From Bostrychus sinensis (lineage: Eukaryota > Chordata > Actinopteri > Gobiiformes > Eleotridae): 64,000 nucleotides of DNA. The notes under the pieces are model-generated. The model saw only the letters and a program-made list of their open reading frames with translations. It was not told the origin of the DNA and ran no database searches. The stretch covers positions 16,445,908-16,509,907 of the forward strand of contig CM036256.1 of assembly GCA_020698575.1 (NCBI GenBank), written 5' to 3'. Shown piece after piece: positions 32,331 to 44,813 of the stretch (position 1 is the stretch's first letter; each line of letters starts with the position of its first letter). The translations under genes were made by a program, and so were the position numbers.

Positions 32331-35300
32331 TCATTGGTCATGGACAACAATGTCAGCCACTCCATGGACCTGAGTGAGCTGTTTACAATCCAGAGATGCC
32401 ACGAGCTTCCTGGGCCCAGGCTGAGTCGGGATGAAGTGCTCAGTCAGTGTCACTGTAGCAAGGCCTCCAACATCACTGAGAACAATAAAGGCCAAATGAA
32501 GGTTAAGAAGCATGTTGCAATAAACTGAAAAAATTAATTGAGCAAAGATATGCCTTACCCTACAACCACCTCATGACCTTTCTGCAGACCCAAGCCCTCT
32601 ACTCTGAACACCACAGCCTTTAGTGTTCGTGGCAGTGGATTAGTAAATGTGATCTTCGCTGCCATCTCCTTACCAACCACAGCATCACCCAGGGGCTGCA
32701 ATAGTACAGTGATAAATAATAGATAGGCAGGTTAAACAATACTACTGTAACAATGACCAACACCATCATAATGTATAATGTGCAGTGTTTAAATGTCATT
32801 TAAATACATACAGTGATTGTGAGGTCAGGTGTCCGGAGCCTGAAAGAAGTCTGTTTAGCTAACACTTGCTGGGTTTCATTGACTCTTCCAGAAAGGGTCA
32901 GCATCAGGGCTGCCTGGTCCACCAGCTGGTTCTGGTACTGTTGGTACGGAAGCATCCACTCAATGATTTTCTCTGTGAAAAAAAAAAAAAAAAAAACTTT
33001 TAGAGTTAGGAATTTCTTCTCCTTTCAGTCATGATTTTAGCAATATGGTGTACAAAAATTACTTTGCTACTGTATGTTTTAATACAATCACACAATTAGG
33101 TCTTGTGGTGAACAGGACAGCATGCAGGCCAATAAAAGGAGTCCCTAATTACAGTGCACTCGCCCAATAAACCTATGTGAGACCTCACCTTCATTGGGTT
33201 TAAGCTCTACTGGCATCTGCTCCTTCTTAATGGTGCCCTTGAGCACACCAGTGTAGTACATGACAGCCACCTGGCTGTGCAGCATTGTCTGACGTGGTTC
33301 TGAGCTCAAGTTCTTCACTACAATGCTTAGCTGAGCGTCTGCTCCCATCCTGGGTCCTTCACCCTCCATCTTGACCTCTACGCTCACGTCCTCTGCTATG
33401 GGAGTAGAGTACACATCTGGCTTGGTGCCATAGCGACTGGCTGTCTCCACTGCAATGCGCTCCTCTTCTGAACCTGGAGGAGAGATAGGATACAGCAAGC
33501 ACAGTTTGTTCAGTACAAAGTTAAGACATTTATTGACAAATCTAAAAATATAGCACTTATTTCTTCCAAATGAAGCACTGCTAAAACATTGAAATGAGCA
33601 GTTGCAAGGATGTATAAGTTGAAACAATGATAAATGCTGCAGTGTTATTAAATATTAGATTAAAAGATGACTCAAGAAAGAGTAGGAGTGCATTTAAAAG
33701 ACAGTACCTTCTTGGTGTTTATACAGGTGTGTAATGTCTGCGCGCTCATCTGAGCCTACTGCTTTAGTGCTGATGTAGTGACCAACTGCTTTCTTCTCAC
33801 TGAAGATTTGGCTAAAGGTACCATCCGGGTTCCTCTGCCAGTAGATCTTGTCACTGTTGACCTAAATGGAAAATATGATTCAGCCCCATTGAATCAGGGA
33901 TGGATTTATATTAACAATAAAGCCAAGTGCCATAACAAAGTCTCTCTTCTCTCCCACTTACCTCAGCAAATACAAAAGGTGCGTCGTGTTTGAGGTAGAC
34001 CTGCCCAGAGCGGATGGCGTTGATGGAGGCTGGACCACAGCGGAAGGTGCCCTGACTGGTCTCCTGGGGAGTGGAGTCCACAGCCTGCCAGCCCCCATTA
34101 CCAGGTGGCAAGTCTGGTCTGGCCATCCAGCAGTCATTCCACACATGGAAGTTCCTATAGACAAAAATATTTTAACAGACATGCCAAACTCAAGGCCTGA
34201 GGAGATAATATTTTTCCAAGCAAATTTTGAATGTTTGAATTCATTTTGGTAATAGGTTATATTGAAACATGGTGCATACAATTAAGCTTTTTGGCTGATT
34301 AGTGTTTTTTTTTTTAATACAATGAAGATTTGTATTTAGGTAGTTGGATCTCAGGTGATAAGTACTGAACTAATACTGATCATCTACTGAGAAATGTATG
34401 TGAAGCAAATGAAAATATTTGCTGCAGTCATTGTGAATTAATATACAACAAAAACAACAGCATGAGGCTCTATGCAAGGTTTCATTTAAGAATCGCTGGG
34501 AATTATAAAAAGGCAGGTAACAATAGCAAAACCAAGGTAAAATATCTATGAACCTTGACAGATTTTGATTTACCAATATGACTCTAGAAACTGTTCTGAC
34601 ATTACCACACATTATATTTTTTATAATGTTGTTTATATTTATTTACTGTATCTGCCCTGAGATTTTGCGATCTTCATTCAAAAACATTTCGTGACATCTA
34701 GGTCATGAAGTTAATGAGGACTGCTCTAAATATATATTGCATTCCTGAGGCCTAACAACTGGCTGCCAAAACATCATATCTTACCACACAGAGTCATTGT
34801 TGAGGTAGTCAAGTGGCTCCAGATTCTCATCAAAATACACATCTGTCGTGAGTGACACATCTGTATCATGAGCAGACTGAAAGTTGGTTACGCTGCGGGC
34901 CGGTATGCCAAGACAACGCAGCACTGTAGAATAAAGAAAATACATAGATGATTTCATGAAGTCAAAATACTCACTGTGTTAATTTTTAGGCTTTAATGCA
35001 ACAGCAAATATAACTACAATGTCATTTACATCTGACTTTATGACCCAGCCTGAATGAAAGCAACACATGCAGCTCTACAAGTGACAAAAGTAGTAGTGGA
35101 ATGGCAAGAATGCAAATGTATTTTAGGTGTGTATGAGGTACAGCTTCCTATCAAGGGAAACACTCTGTGCAAAGGTCAGCAGGCTATCATGTGAGGGACA
35201 CTGCCTGCATGGTCAATGAATGAAGTGTACTGTTACAGCACGCTTAATGAAAAAGGCCTGATACACTGGAGGCCTGCCAGGGTCAAAATATTAAACAGAA

Positions 35301-38300
35301 AATGAACTTTGGACAACCTTTGTGACACACAGAAATGCTGCACACACCTTTTCTCTCCATGTACATAGTTCCTTTGAGTTTGCTATATGTGTGGCTCTAT
35401 GGTAATACCCACCTGTTGTGGTGACCCCAGAGAACACCCAGCATTGTCCATATGACACGGGTGTGCCATAGGAGGAGTGGTATTTTCTCAGGAATCTCAA
35501 CACTGCTGCTCCAAGCGGCAGGAGAGACGCCATCTGAATAATCCCCCGACCAGTTTCCCACCAAAACACCGTAGTCATCCTGAGCATTTATCTGTAAAAT
35601 ATGTTTAATTTAAAAAGTTGTTGATGCATTTGTACGTGTAAGCAGTGCCCATTAGAGACAGAGTCAGATTGTATTGCTCTGTGCTTCTGAAATAGCTAAC
35701 TGGATGCTCATACATTCTACAGGGTGTAATATATTCAAAAATAGTAGTAAAAGTGAAAAAATGTACTCACCATGGCAGAGATGACTCGGACCACATTGAC
35801 CGGATCTCTCCGACCAGATGGAGGCATGTCACTCTTCTCCAGAACAAATAGACAGGCCTCAAGAATCCCTTCATGAAACTGCAATTAGAAAAAATCACAT
35901 ATACTGAATACTGAAAACGTTTACCCATCTAGAAATGAAAGGAACTGCATTTGTTCTGTCACCTAATGATTTCAGCAATGGAACATAAGTAACATAGTTG
36001 TACAGTTGTACACAAGAAGAAAAACTTATTTAATCCCACACCCGTCTCTCATTAATAACATAACATAATGAGCTTCCTTTTGCATTCTTCAGACATTTCA
36101 AACCATGTGGACTATTTACATTTAGGCTATAGGTAAATGTTATATCTTGGTAACTATGATGTGAATGAAAGTAATTTCTGTTCTGTATAGATTTAACTAT
36201 TAAGACACTCTTTTTTCAAGTCACATCTTGTCTTCAAAATCTGTACCTGCCCAAAATTCCATGTGCGAGCTCCAATTTGTTTCTCTGTGCCATAGTAAAT
36301 CCGGCCAGTATCATTGAGCACATATTCCTTCCTCTCATCCTCGTTGTCCAGGAACACTGTGTCCTCTGTAAAGATGAGAAATATTATCAGTATTTGGTAT
36401 AAGGCAAGCAGATTTGGCAATTCTAAAGTACTTCTAAGTAATCTCAATTTTAGAAAAGGATGAATAAGTTGTCACAGATGGAATGGTTTGGGACGGACAA
36501 TGGTAAAGATTGTACTTTTATTTCCTGCCTGTGGGAGTGCACTAAGGAATGTCTTTTCTATTCACAAAAAGCAATGAAAGGATCCCTAAGGGCAGGAAAT
36601 TGTTAAGAAACACAATGACAGCAAAGACCCTGCAGTGGGGCCCAAGGCAGCACATTCATTTATCTGTAGCAGTCTACACACTTTGAAACACACATTCAAG
36701 TCCAACGCTGACATGAGCAAACCCAAATTATTTTACACCTCTTTTATCTCTTGTGAATAAAAGTATATGCTGAAATCTTGGTATGCCACAAAACAACATT
36801 AGATAGACTACAGTGAAAGTGTCAAAGAGTTCACACAGAAGGGAAGTTGGACATTTACATTTGTTATTGCTAAGAGAAAGAGGGGAAGTTTTGCTTGGGA
36901 GGCTGTGGAAAAAGGCGAGGTTAAAGACAGTGTATTAAGAAGTACAATGTTTGGAGATTTCACAGCAAATTAGGGCTGCACAATATTAGAAAAACTTGTG
37001 ATATGTGATAACTATAACGAATATTGTGATAAGAAAATGACTAACAATATTTGGATAAAGGTTAAGGGTTTATCAACCATAGACAGTAACATTCAATTCA
37101 GTTTTAATTTTAAAGAGTTACAAGGCTCTAGACTAATCCAGCCACAAGGGGTCACAAGCCAGTGTGCTCTTGATGCCAGTCCCAAGCCCCATGGAGAGGG
37201 TTGTCAGAAAAGATTAAGATTAAACTATGATGATCTATTTGAAGTTAATACATGATCATAACATTCTGATTTGAGGCTCCAGGCATCTATTTTGATACAT
37301 TTATTTTTTATGATACAGATACTGTGTTGACTAATGCTATATTTGCAATATATTGTGCAGCCCTACAGCAAATTATAATTCCTGAAAGAAAAAGATACAC
37401 AGTACAGAGTAAAGGAAAAGAGGAGGCTTGGGAGTGCAGCAGTGGGAGGAGGGCCACAGGGCTGGGTCTACAGATAGCCGATGGGAGAGAGGAAATACAG
37501 CTGGTAACAGTAAAGCAGGGTGGAGCGCAGGTCTGCAGGGTTAGCCATTCCTGTTTTATGCAGTTGTTATAGGTTTTTACCTCATGAAAGTTATGGAGGG
37601 CTGAAAAAAGATTGAGAGTGATACAATGAGTTGGGCTATCTGGCAAAGGCCTACAATGAAAGACCGATGGGGTTCCTGTTATTTATGTGCACATTTACTG
37701 TTCTTAAATATCCTGTATAGATATTTCTGCCGTAATCTGCACACAGGAAATAAAATAAATAAAAAATCAGCTATACTTCCAGAAGCTGAGTAGTTTTTAA
37801 AAAATAATGTCAGAGAGCTGTATATATGTGTACAATAACTTACATAATAAATACCAAAAATCATTATGTTACATTATTATGCACTCAGCAGTACTCTCAG
37901 TTACAGATGAGGCTGACCTTATGTTTAATTCAGTTGAAAACTATGTAAAATACTAATGTGTTAGATGAGATATACTAATACAGCTACAACATTCCTTCTT
38001 CTTTCCTTACAGTTTTTTTTCTTCAGGGGTCACAGCAGTGCTGTACAGTGATTTATATATTGTTTTGATATAGGTTTTACATCTGAGGCCCTTCCTGAGG
38101 CAACCCTCTCAATTTTTCCAGGCTTGGGACCGACTTTTAGCTGGATTACATCTACAACGTTACTACCAGTAGATAAAGACTACAAGTATTTCTATAGTTG
38201 AATAGGACAAGACATTTGACCTTGAAAGGTCAGTGAAAAAGCCCTCACTGGGCCCAGTGAGGGTGGAGAGCTGTCCTGGGATGAGACAGGGGTCTCTGAA

Positions 38301-41300
38301 AACCTATACACAATTCATCATAAGTGAATAACTGCATTTCTTCTTAGTATACATTGGATAAAACACAAAATCCTCTCTAAAATGTTAAAGCCAAGTGTGA
38401 AAACCTCCTCTCACTCAAGGAAACAGATATCATGCCCTGCTCAGGAATGTCAATCATTTTGGTGCAAGTCAAAAGCCAGTGCTCTGGAATCACAGCCAAG
38501 GAGTTACATAACACTCAGAGCTGCACACAGGTCATGGGGCAGCGCATGATGGACAGCAACACACTCACAGACAGAGTTAGCATTTCTCATCCATGTGAAA
38601 TATTATTCAAGACTCCGCTAACAGATTACATTTTATGAAGGCTTCTGCTTGAGCCAAAATGGTGAGACTATTATAACTGTGCCAAGAATCTTGAATGCAT
38701 TTGGTATGCCATACTTTTGCTGAAAAGTAATGAAGGAGCTAAATATGTCTATTATTAAGGTGTATTTAATTTACTTTATTTTCATTTCATTATTTTGCTT
38801 ATTCTCTGTTGTTGTTATATACTAAATACATTTGTTTACTTTCATACAAATTAGTTTAGTTTGCTTGTTTATCCAGCCACAAGCCAGTGTAGTGTCCATA
38901 AGCCTCTATAAACGGAGAGGGCTGCATTAGTAATGTCATCTGTGCCAAAACCTATGCCATATTATTTGGGAAATCACTGCTCACTAGGAGGCAGATGATT
39001 TGCTGTGACGACTCCAGAAAGAACAAGTCAAAAGAAAAGAAGACAATGAAACGTTGTTTGTTTATTTAGTACTTTAGATAAGTTTTGAAGTATTTCTAGG
39101 TACCATGGGCACCTGGAGCATAAGACAGGGGAGCAGAGCCAGAGGACCAGAATGCACCTGGGCTTTATTTACCAACAAGACACTGCAGGTTAGCTTCAGA
39201 GTCGGAGATACAATATGTTTTTGACTGAAATGAACTTAGCTCACAAAAATACAATAAATTCTTCATCTCCATAAACCAGAACCCAGTGTATATTAGTGAT
39301 TATTTGAGTTATGTCAGTTTTAGTCATGTTTGATTTTGGGCAAATTGTCACCACAAATAATGTATGCTGTTAGTGGCTTAATCATTTCACTTGTGCTATA
39401 TTATTGTAGTTTACTATTTTCTAATCTGATGAGCTTACCTTCACACCAAGGGTTGAACAGCATCACAATGTGCTTGGGTGAGTTGTATGTGGTGGCGTTT
39501 TCCCCTTTTATGGAGCAGGTGGTCACTGAGAGCCCGTACAGGCCCACCACTGCTGTGGCCAGAGAGTTGACTGACAGCTTGATCTTTTTGTCATTCTGCT
39601 CCACAATCTTGGCCTCCCAGCGCTCATCCTCGAGGTGGTCTACCAGAGGAATGATGATGTGCGTGCCTTTGGATACGAGCGGAAGGCCACCTGCAACACA
39701 GAAGTCAGAGATAGGTCATAAAGTTATAAGTGTAAGCCACATCGTAGTGACAGTGTTTCTGTATCATATGTCTATTGAAACATTTGAATTATGGTAAAAC
39801 CTAAGAGGAAACTGATGATTAGCAACAAGTTAATAGTGCTGAATACAGAGGTAAAAGGAATACTCTTTATTAGTTAGGCTTAGGTTAATTACTAGTAGTA
39901 CTAAGTAAAGTATCTAGTTATGTTCCACTTCTAGCTTAACATTTATATAATTTCAATTTTATTCAGTCTTTATTTTTTTAAAGAATTGGTTTGCTAGATT
40001 ATTGACCTTAAGATCCCAAATAGTCCCCTCGTTTTTTTTTTTTTACATTATTTTAAATGTATTCAAATACATACATCTTTTAAGGTGACATATAGAACTT
40101 ATAGAGAACAATTTTTAAGTCTATGAGAATGTAAACTGTCCCCACCCATTCTGAAATTTGAAAAACGATCTCTTCAGTGATGACGCCATGACTTTGTAAT
40201 CCCATGAGGACAGTTGTAGTTGGAGGTCTTAAATACCAGAGGGAGGTATCTGGTGTTGCATGTCTGGAAACTATTAACGCTGAGGGCTGGTGGACGGCAT
40301 CCAAAACTTGCAGTGCAGCTATGGCTGGACTGCTGCTCAATTTAAACGTGCTACACAGAGCATTTTTAACACATTTTCCATACAAGTTATGGGAGGCTCA
40401 TTGTAAGTTGTACAAATGGCTTAATTTACTATATAATTGGATTGGGATTTATTATTAAAGTATCACATACTTTTTCCTCATATATATTTTTCTAATCTTG
40501 TGTATTATGAGTTTATGTGCCTAGTAGTTCATGAATGTAATACCTGTCCTGAGCTCTAGGTGGAGCTTGTCGGTATCTGAGTTGAAAGGCCTGTTGAGCT
40601 CCAGCTTCGATCTGGAAGGTCTGTCCTCTTCTGATGATCAACTCGTCTCCATGAAACAGGTCAGTGTGGTGCTCCTTCCTGTTCTGTCCAGTTTTGGAGC
40701 TGAGCAGATCCACCGAACACACAGAAAACTTTATTTCTGCAAAAGAGATATTTGTAAAATAAACAAAATGTCAATTGTTGAAGTTGTATTCTGCTGATAC
40801 TAATATATAGTAGAAGCCACCTAAACTATAGTTGACATTTTCAAGCAGTCTTTTGTTAGGTTATGGCTTATGTGAAATATTTAGGTTTGGTAATGCTTAA
40901 GTTGGCAATAATATGGCCATCTAAGGCTCTAAGAGTTTCCTTAATCATTTAATACTGTGATTCCCACACTATGGGTCGCGGACCACCAGTGGGTCACAGA
41001 GATCCTGCTAGAGGTTGCCTACATTAAGTAACTGAAATTACTGACAAGTATGGACAGTTACATATTTATTAAAAATATAATTTGTAAATAATTCTCAAGG
41101 AAATAATTTCCTTAGAAAAAGGATTAAGATTTAAGATTAAAGAGGAGCTAAATTGATGAAAAATGGTAGCTAAGTGTTTGCGGTGTACTATACTTCCCCT
41201 GCAAGTTGTAACATTTCAGTTCTAATGACCTACCTTCCATTTCCTTCATTTCTTCTTTTTCAGAATTGGGTTTTTCCGGTTCAGTGAATGGGGCAGGGGT

Positions 41301-41525
41301 TGGAGGTTTGACTAACTCGACTTTATCTGTGATGTCATAGGAGGTGCTGGTCTGCCGTTTAAAGCAGCATGGGCACATCTTCTTAAACCAACGTCTGCAG
41401 CCTCCCTCGTCTGGTTTCTTCTCCTCTTCTTTGTGAATGGTCAGCTCCACACGGGTCGGCGGCGCTGCTCCAGGGAACCGACCCACATCCGCCATGCTCC
41501 TCACAGTCAGACGCTCTCCTGGCAT
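32331..41525 (-). CDS. tgm1: Transglutaminase 1-like, tandem copy B (13 coding exons, two frameshifts)
   Basis: The same enzyme family and exon plan as copy A. Exons on the minus strand: 41525-41234, 40736-40544, 39690-39439, 36365-36247, 35878-35771, 35591-35413, 34923-34785, 34154-33962, 33861-33708, 33473-33189, 32972-32812, 32695-32559, 32475-32331. All splice sites are GT-AG. The cysteine cluster (KKMCPCCF), catalytic Cys (codon 35443-35441) and the His/Asp exon are present. However, exon 40736-40544 is 193 bases (192 in A) and exon 35591-35413 is 179 (178 in A). As written, translation ends at TGA 39626-39624 after 183 codons, before the core. Without the two extra bases it would give 784 residues. 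The N-terminal exon is 42 bases longer than in A and clearly diverged, while the 3' exons are nearly identical. It is either a very young pseudogene or a functional gene with assembly errors; no other stop was found. Confidence 0.88.
35491..35496 (-). other. Single-base insertion in the catalytic exon of copy B
   Basis: The plus strand reads caggaatctcaac, where copy A reads caggatctcaac (6101-6112). The extra A shifts the frame 17 codons before the catalytic cysteine. The exon is 179 instead of the family-typical 178 bases. Confidence 0.9.
37139..37215 (-). repeat. Family R1 fragment (reverse)
   Basis: Carries ccagccacaaggggtcacaa, gccagtcccaagcccc and ggagagggttg. It lies in the intron between the 39690-39439 and 36365-36247 exons of copy B. 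Confidence 0.55.
38025..38135 (+). repeat. Family R1 fragment (forward)
   Basis: Shares ggggtcacagcag, gtacagtgattta, ggcccttcctgaggcaaccc and ccaggcttgggacc with 42735-42915. Confidence 0.55.
38873..39030 (-). repeat. Family R1 fragment (reverse)
   Basis: Starts ccagccacaagccagtgt and ends in ctaggaggcagatgatttgc, the inverse of the R1 head. It covers most of the unit with internal losses. Confidence 0.55.
40603..40607 (-). other. Single-base insertion in coding exon 2 of copy B
   Basis: The plus strand reads gctccagcttcgatc, where copy A reads gctccagttcgatc. In copy B the protein leaves the transglutaminase N-domain after TFQIE and reaches a stop in the next exon. The exon is 193 instead of 192 bases. 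Confidence 0.9.
40957..41035. repeat. Old repeat end shared by both tgm1 copies (copy B)
   Basis: Partner of 12465-12545, in the same intron: gtgattcccacactatgggt and gttgcctacattaagtaa. Confidence 0.5.
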
Positions 41526-42734
41526 CCTGGGCCAAACACACAATAATTTATTCATAGCTTTTGCTGCGTTATGTTGGCATTTATGTGTTACTGGTGATAT
41601 GTTATGAGTTGCATATTTACCAGCAGCTATCCTTTTCTTAAAACTTCTCCCATTAAAAATACATTCCTTGAGGGTTTTTTTTTTACATGTTACAACTCAT
41701 ACAATCTTTTGACCTTTCACAACCCTGTCCACTTCCTCCTATCTTACCACATCCACCCAAAATGAAACAACCGATGTACTTTTTCTTTTACTTGCTCCCA
41801 CAATTACCACATTCCTGGCTCGCACTCGACTGGGTCAACAGACTTTCCCAAAGCAATCTGGGATATTTATCCTATTGCTCATGTGAGTGTACATGGAGCT
41901 GCTGAAAGATATCTCCAGTATACAACAACACACTTTAAATATACTGTGGATTGAAAATATATTGGTTAAACGCTTTCTCCAAAATGCCACACAGTGGGGT
42001 GGCACACCAAATTAAACGCTCATTAAATGAACATTAAAGCGCCATGGAGTCAAGCTAAGTTATAGGCTGTAATGAGCTACAGAAAGATTTGGTGTTAGCA
42101 GGAACATAGAACATGTTTAAGCAACCACAGATGCTAATTTATAGGGCAATTATCCTATGTTTTAAGTTTTTGTTGAAAGCTGGTTATGATAAAACATGGA
42201 CTGGTATGTGCAGGGTAACTATGATACGAGTTTAGCTCAGTGTTTCATGTTGTAAAAGGCATAAAAATTTCCAACATAGTTTTTGAAAAATGTTCTGCTT
42301 AATCAACAGCTGGAGAAGGGAGCGGTTTCTCGAAATGTGAATTTGTGTAACTTCCCTAGATCATTCACTGGTCAGATGAAACACCCTTCACACTGATGGT
42401 TTACAGATGTCTGTCCAAATAACGGCAAAGCAATGATAAGCAGTGTGACACATGGTAAGTCAGCTGTGTGTTGCAGCAACAAGTCCATCCAATACTTATC
42501 TTACACTGTCTAACCTCGCCCTGGCTTCGCATTTACTGAACTTTCAACATATGAAGTGTATAAGATACATTTTTACTTTAAACCATTTTACCTTTTTCTA
42601 TTTTCCACATAGCATCCATAAAACTCATCTTCTATAACCATGGCAAAACTTCTATTATTCAAAAACAGCATTGCACGCTCGTTACCTCTCTATTTTCTAG
42701 AATTTCTATTATAACACTATTTCTTTCCTTTGTT

Positions 42735-42915
42735 TTTGTTTTTTTTTTCCTTCTGAGGTCACCACAGCAAATTATCTGCCTCCTAGCGTGCAGTGATTTG
42801 CTTATTGATTTGACATAGGTTTTACAGCAGATGCCCTTCTTGACACAACCCTCCTCATTTATCCGGGCTTGGGATCGGCACAAAGGGTACACTGACTTGT
42901 GACCCTCTGTGACTG
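42735..42915 (+). repeat. Dispersed family R1, most complete copy
   Basis: The unit runs from a T-rich lead through gaggtcaccacagcaaatta, a tgcagtgatttgc block, tttatccgggcttggg, and ends at gacttgtgaccctctgtga. Eleven fragments in both orientations were found in the window (forward near 6430, 13610, 38025, 42735, 56965; reverse near 9966, 37139, 38873, 52300, 56460, 63667). No A/B boxes or protein are visible; the class is unknown. Confidence 0.6.
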
Positions 42916-43625
42916 TATTCAGACCTGTTATTATAATAAATAGTCATTACATTGTAATTTGGGCAAACAGAAATGTAGGAATTCACTGGGCAGAAAGACT
43001 TCTTTTAAAATCTTTTTTCTGTCCTAATCATACTCTTATTAAAGTCCAGTTATCTCCCACATGCACCTTACAAAAACCTCAAATTCGCCAATTAATGTCA
43101 TTCACTGAACCCAGGAAAAGTCATTCCAGCAGACCAACTCTCCGGCTCCTGCTCACACACATTCATACACAAACTTATAAATGTAGTCACCAGCCAAGCT
43201 TGAAATTGTTCCTTCTTCATCTTTCTTCCCCACTTGTTATCAGTACCACATGTACAATGTTGTATTACCTTTTTGTCTCTCAACCTCTCTGTTCGTGTGT
43301 TTGAGCAGTAAGTGTTGGCTGTTGCTGCATCCTGAGATAACAAGCCGGGTCTCCAAAATAACTGACATTAATAACAGGGATACACTCATTTGTTTCAAAC
43401 AGTCCTACAAAGTCTTATTATTTCATTCTATTCTAGTTACTTGCAAAAACAAACTAACCAAAAAGACTATTGGTACAACATTTGGCAACAATTTACAGAA
43501 CATGCTGAATGTACTCCACAATCCTAAGAAGTTCTATTAACCCTACACATTTTTAATTGCAAACAAGAAATATGTGCTGCACATTGAACTTGACTTCACT
43601 AAAGTAGTAAAAAGCAAAAACTTAC

Positions 43626-43815
43626 TTGTCCTTTTTCTTGTTTGCTTTGTCCTGAAATTACTTTGTATGCCTCTTTTATTTACTTGGAAACTTTCAGTCC
43701 TTCTTCTTTGGATCTTGATACCGCTTTATGCCAGTCCGGGAATGTACTGCCTTGACAACACACGCCCCTCTCCCTCTCTGCGCCCCACCCTTTAAAGTTC
43801 CTCATGCACTACTCC
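43626..43815 (-). promoter_or_regulatory. Copy B core promoter and noncoding exon 1
   Basis: The TATA-like word gcataaag lies at 43731-43724 on the minus strand. The noncoding exon ends at 43626 (ggacaa, donor gtaagt). The block 43744-43810 is almost identical to 15138-15205 of copy A, including an ACTTTAAAGGG-like word, so both copies probably keep similar transcription control. Confidence 0.6.
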
Positions 43816-44754
43816 TACTCCCACCCAGCACTCATGGTCTTGACTTTGCAGCTCAAGAGCTTACGTAGCGTTAGTGAGTTACAGCTATGGCTGAATCACA
43901 AAACAGCAAAAAGTTGTTACGCAATGTTTGATCTCACTGTGGCCAATTCAGGAAAGGAATGGAGATAGAGGAGGTCACAGAATAAAAGCACAAATAAATG
44001 TGTTTGGAGTTATACCATAGTAAAATGTTCATGTCATAAATATACAACATACTGCTCAGAAAATACCAAATACTGTACTGTGTAAAAGTTTTAGAGAGGT
44101 ATGTAAAATGCTGTTAACTAGAGTGCTTTAATAAACACAGAAAATACTTTTTTTTTTTTGTAAAGAAAATTTTAGGAAACATTTCGAGACACGTGGTTCT
44201 CATTTGCCAGTATCCTTCCTCTGGAGGCTGCTTCAAAGCCTTCCTCCAGAGTCAGAGCAAGGCCGAGTGTCCTGCTAATGCCGCATCTGAGCGCTTTTGG
44301 AACCTGCTCCCAAGTGTGTGTCACGTAATCAAACACTGCGTCTTAAAAACATGGGTCTAAAATGAAAACAATTTCTTTAGGAGTGGAAAGTGGTCACAGA
44401 GCAGAATGTGAATGCATTCTTATAGGTTTCCCCATGTCTCTACATTTTGGTGTGATTAAAAAAATAGATACAATAGAAACAAAATCATCACCTCATCTTT
44501 CCAATTTTGATATAGGACCAGTGCTTTGACATAGGTCTACGCTCTGCAAGTTCACTTATTAAAAAAACATTAAATATTACCATCCTAAATTCACATAATC
44601 TATTTTGGTAATATACAAGGCCAGTTGTTTCCCAGACTTTAAAGAAAATCTGGATATACTGTACAGGTGAATGCTCACTGGGGAAGACTTCAAGTAATTG
44701 TGTACTTGTAGGGACTTCAACTTCAAGTACATATTTAAAGCATTAAAAACATAC

Positions 44755-44813
44755 CTGGCTTAGTATCCATATATCCATCTTGAAGCCTATTTTCCTGTGG
44801 TTGGTAAGAATGC
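44755..44813 (-). other. Candidate 59-bp exon upstream of copy B
   Basis: On the minus strand it is preceded by ctttgcag and followed by the strong donor gtatgt. One frame reads HSYQPQENRLQDGYMDTKP. It could be an alternative upstream exon of copy B or part of an unrecognised gene. No partner was found near copy A. Confidence 0.3.
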
